From: Lyngbya sp. PCC 8106
GTDB lineage: Bacteria > Cyanobacteriota > Cyanobacteriia > Cyanobacteriales > Microcoleaceae
NCBI RefSeq assembly: GCF_000169095.1
Contig: NZ_AAVU01000041.1
Location: forward strand, 1 to 64,000
Direction of reading: 5' to 3'
DNA: 64,000 nucleotides
The first letter of the stretch is position 1, and each line of letters opens with the position of its first letter. The translations under genes were made by a program, and so were the position numbers. Under the pieces are notes generated by a model. It did no database searches. It was given only the letters and a program-made list of their open reading frames with translations, and was not told the DNA's origin. This document shows positions 61,741 to 64,000 of this stretch, one piece after another.

Positions 61741-64000
61741 ATGAAAAACGCTATGGAAACCCAACGCCAATACCGCAAAATTTGGAAGCGGTTTATATTA
61801 ATATTTTTGTTTGTTGTGACGCTAGCGGGTTGTCGATTTTTGAGTCTGACCCCCACAGAAGCGCCGCTAACGACAGTTTCCGCCTTACCTGTTCCTCAAC
61901 TTCCCGACTGGATAGAACAAATTAGTCCAACCGGAGAAGTCACTTCTCAGAGTCAAATTCAGATTATTTTTAAAAACCCGTTAATTCCGGTTGAACGTTT
62001 GGATTCTCCCCAACAGCGTCAACTTCTCAATCACTTTGAAATTACCCCCCAACTTCCCGGACAATTTCGCTTTCTGACTCCGCGAATGGTTGGGTTTCAA
62101 GCTGACCGAGCATTACCGTTAGCGACTCGAATTCAGGTCAAACTCAAACCCGGCTTGTCTGACCTCGAAAATCACAGCCTAGACCAAGATTTAGCCTGGA
62201 CGTTCAACACCGACTCGATTCAGCTTACTAATCTACCCGGAACCGAAGAAAATCAGGGTACCCAGGAGAATCCTGTTGGTTTGACTCCTGATTTGACGTT
62301 TAACTCTAACGTCGAACTCGATATAGACTCGTTAACGCAACAGGTCAAACTTGTTTCTGAAGCCTCAAATCAAGCCGTTCCTGTCAAGGCTAAACTCACG
62401 AAAAATCAGTTTAATTCCGAGTCTTTACCGCCTCAGACACAGTTCGATCCATCAAACCATAGTTGGCAGTATACCATAACGCCAACTCAAAGTCTAGAAA
62501 AAAGTACAAAATATACCTTACAAATAACACCTGGACTACATCCCAGTCGAGGTAATTTAGACAGTCAATTTATCATTTCCTCTCAAATAAAAACCTTCGA
62601 CTCCCTGCAATTTGAAACCCTACAACTCTATGGTCAACCAACTGCGGGAGGGACCTATGGACGCTTTGAAAATGGCAGTCCTCAACTCAAATTTAATAAT
62701 CAAATTTTAGAAGCATCAGCCCAAGACAATATTAGTATTAATCCACCGCCCCCCGCAGATGCACCTCCTCTGATTCAAACCTATGGAAATAGTAATACAG
62801 TTAACCTCAATCCTTGGGCGTTAGAACCCCAAACAAACTATACCATTACCATTGGAAAAGACCTTAAAGATCAATTTGGTCAAACCTTAGAAAAACCAGT
62901 GACTCTCTCCTATCAAACAGGAGACGTTGCGGCTAATCTTTGGGCGCCAACGGGGTTAAATATTTTCCCCTCAACCCAAGATTTACAGCTTAATATTGCC
63001 ACGACAAACTTACCCCAGTCGAAATATACCGCAGCTTATAAAATCGTTCAGCCGACTGATTTAGTGTATACCGATGTTGCCTATCCCCGCGAAAACCGCA
63101 AAAATCTTTTACCCCCCGAAAGAAACTGGACTTCTTTCTCCGTCAAAACTCCAGAAAACCAAACCCAAGATACCTCAATTAATTTACGGAAAACACTAGG
63201 AAAAGACACAGGAATGCTGGCTTATGGAGTTAAAGCCAGAACCACTCGTTATCAAGAAAACGGAAAACGACGCTGGAATGAACCTGAATTTTATGGGTTC
63301 GTTCAACTCACAAACTTAGGCGTTTTTTCCCAATGGTTTCCCGAGTCAGGACTGATAAAAGTTAATCATTTAGAAGACGGTTCTCCTGTTAACAATGCTA
63401 GCGTTGAAATTTATCAATCTCAACTCGAAGCCCAAAGCTTTACCAACCCCAAACCTTGTGTAACCGGAACCACCAATGACAAGGGAATATTGGCGTTAAA
63501 CTCCGAAGATTTACAACAATGTATGAATGGTAATCGCTTTACTGAAGCCCCAGAATTATTAGTGATTGCTAAAGAAGAAGACGACTGGGCTTTTGCACGG
63601 ACTAATTCTTATAGTGGGATGTATGGCTATGGCATTTCTACAGACTGGCAAAATAATCAGCCTATCTCCCGAGGTGTGATTTTTTCTGACCGACAACTCT
63701 ACCAACCCGGAGAAAAAGTTGCTTTAACAGGAGTTGCGTATTATCTACAAAATGGTGAATTAAAACAAGATAAAAACGTCAATTATACTGTTACGTTGAG
63801 AACCTCCGACGGTCAAGAGAAAACCCTCGGCACTTACCCAACCAACGAATTTGGTACATTTTCCCTTGAATTTAATCTTGATTCCGACCAAGCTTTAGGA
63901 GATTATAGTCTGAGTGCAAAAGCAGAAAATGAAGTAGAAATTTATGGAAACCTACGAGTCGCAGAATTCAAACCCCCAAACTTTAAGGTTGAGTTGAACC
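61741..64000 (+). CDS. Alpha-2-macroglobulin family lipoprotein, 5' part
   Basis: The reading frame is open from ATG 61741 to the window end (753 codons so far). A strong ribosome site (AAAGGGGTGAG) precedes it. The N-terminus ends in the lipobox FVVTLAGC (Cys31), so it is a lipoprotein. Next come macroglobulin-like beta domains (QIIFKNPLIPVERLD, GFQADRALPLATRIQVKL, LKPQKIG-like repeats) and GVIFSDRQLYQPGEKVALTG, ending at AEFKPPNFKV, typical of bacterial alpha-2-macroglobulins of about 1,900 residues. The bait and thioester regions are beyond the window. Such proteins trap proteases in the periplasm and often sit by PBP1C; the next gene is not visible. Confidence 0.88.
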   Translation, partial: MKNAMETQRQYRKIWKRFILIFLFVVTLAGCRFLSLTPTEAPLTTVSALPVPQLPDWIEQISPTGEVTSQSQIQIIFKNPLIPVERLDSPQQRQLLNHFEITPQLPGQFRFLTPRMVGFQADRALPLATRIQVKLKPGLSDLENHSLDQDLAWTFNTDSIQLTNLPGTEENQGTQENPVGLTPDLTFNSNVELDIDSLTQQVKLVSEASNQAVPVKAKLTKNQFNSESLPPQTQFDPSNHSWQYTITPTQSLEKSTKYTLQITPGLHPSRGNLDSQFIISSQIKTFDSLQFETLQLYGQPTAGGTYGRFENGSPQLKFNNQILEASAQDNISINPPPPADAPPLIQTYGNSNTVNLNPWALEPQTNYTITIGKDLKDQFGQTLEKPVTLSYQTGDVAANLWAPTGLNIFPSTQDLQLNIATTNLPQSKYTAAYKIVQPTDLVYTDVAYPRENRKNLLPPERNWTSFSVKTPENQTQDTSINLRKTLGKDTGMLAYGVKARTTRYQENGKRRWNEPEFYGFVQLTNLGVFSQWFPESGLIKVNHLEDGSPVNNASVEIYQSQLEAQSFTNPKPCVTGTTNDKGILALNSEDLQQCMNGNRFTEAPELLVIAKEEDDWAFARTNSYSGMYGYGISTDWQNNQPISRGVIFSDRQLYQPGEKVALTGVAYYLQNGELKQDKNVNYTVTLRTSDGQEKTLGTYPTNEFGTFSLEFNLDSDQALGDYSLSAKAENEVEIYGNLRVAEFKPPNFKVELN

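Overview
The window is chromosomal DNA from a cyanobacterium, most likely a filamentous Oscillatoriales-type species (Lyngbya/Limnoraphis/Planktothrix-like; the genus is an inference). The evidence is many copies of the HIP1 octamer GCGATCGC inside genes, moderate GC with AT-rich spacers, and families found only or mainly in cyanobacteria: photosystem II S4-domain protein, cyanobacterial chorismate lyase, DUF1815, DUF2839, KGK proteins, GuaB3 and a Yfr1 sRNA between guaB3 and trxA. I found no rRNA, tRNA, CRISPR array or prophage.

Layout. 1-0.4 kb: remnant of an NB-ARC-type gene. 0.8-12.7 kb: XRE/PBP-like regulator with a palindrome upstream, TspO-like membrane protein, CrhR-type RNA helicase, CYTH-like protein, RimO, DUF2809 protein, a long MscS channel, a DUF5009-type acyltransferase and a LapA-domain protein. 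12.7-13.1 kb: first copy of a 362-bp repeat. 13.1-39.1 kb: mostly housekeeping genes (UbiX, an RNB-family protein with an altered catalytic motif, ClpP, SF2 helicase, shikimate kinase and Nudix, a six-PAS GGDEF-EAL protein, ScpA, a UvrD-like helicase, chorismate lyase, PrmA, SerA, the PSII S4 protein). Among them lie a 14-copy heptanucleotide array, a MITE-like palindromic element, two tandem KGK genes, a two-domain retropepsin-like protein and an epoxide-hydrolase-like protein. 39.2-39.6 kb: second 362-bp copy, identical and inverted.

39.6-50.6 kb: DUF1815, DUF2839, nagA and purE (divergent, 20 bp apart), an ammonium transporter with a candidate NtcA site, an SGNH hydrolase abutted by a frameshifted tnpB element, a LOG-family protein, trxA, yfr1 and guaB3. 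50.8-64 kb: AtzE/AtzG pair, P-loop kinase-like protein, third KGK protein, cell-wall amidase, Mrr-type endonuclease, glycosyltransferase, HEAT-repeat membrane protein, a decayed NERD-helicase/pentapeptide-repeat locus, a phosphoribosyltransferase, and the 5' part of an alpha-2-macroglobulin lipoprotein cut by the window end.

Functional threads: plastoquinone head-group synthesis (chorismate lyase, UbiX); purine and nitrogen metabolism (PurE, GuaB3, Amt, AtzEG); RNA metabolism and translation (CrhR-like, RNB protein, RimO, PrmA, Yfr1); envelope (amidase, MscS, alpha-2-macroglobulin). The most notable items are the perfect 362-bp inverted repeat pair bounding about 26 kb, the RNB protein lacking most catalytic aspartates, the tandem DTGA protease-like protein and the Yfr1 locus. 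No clearly new multi-gene system was found.
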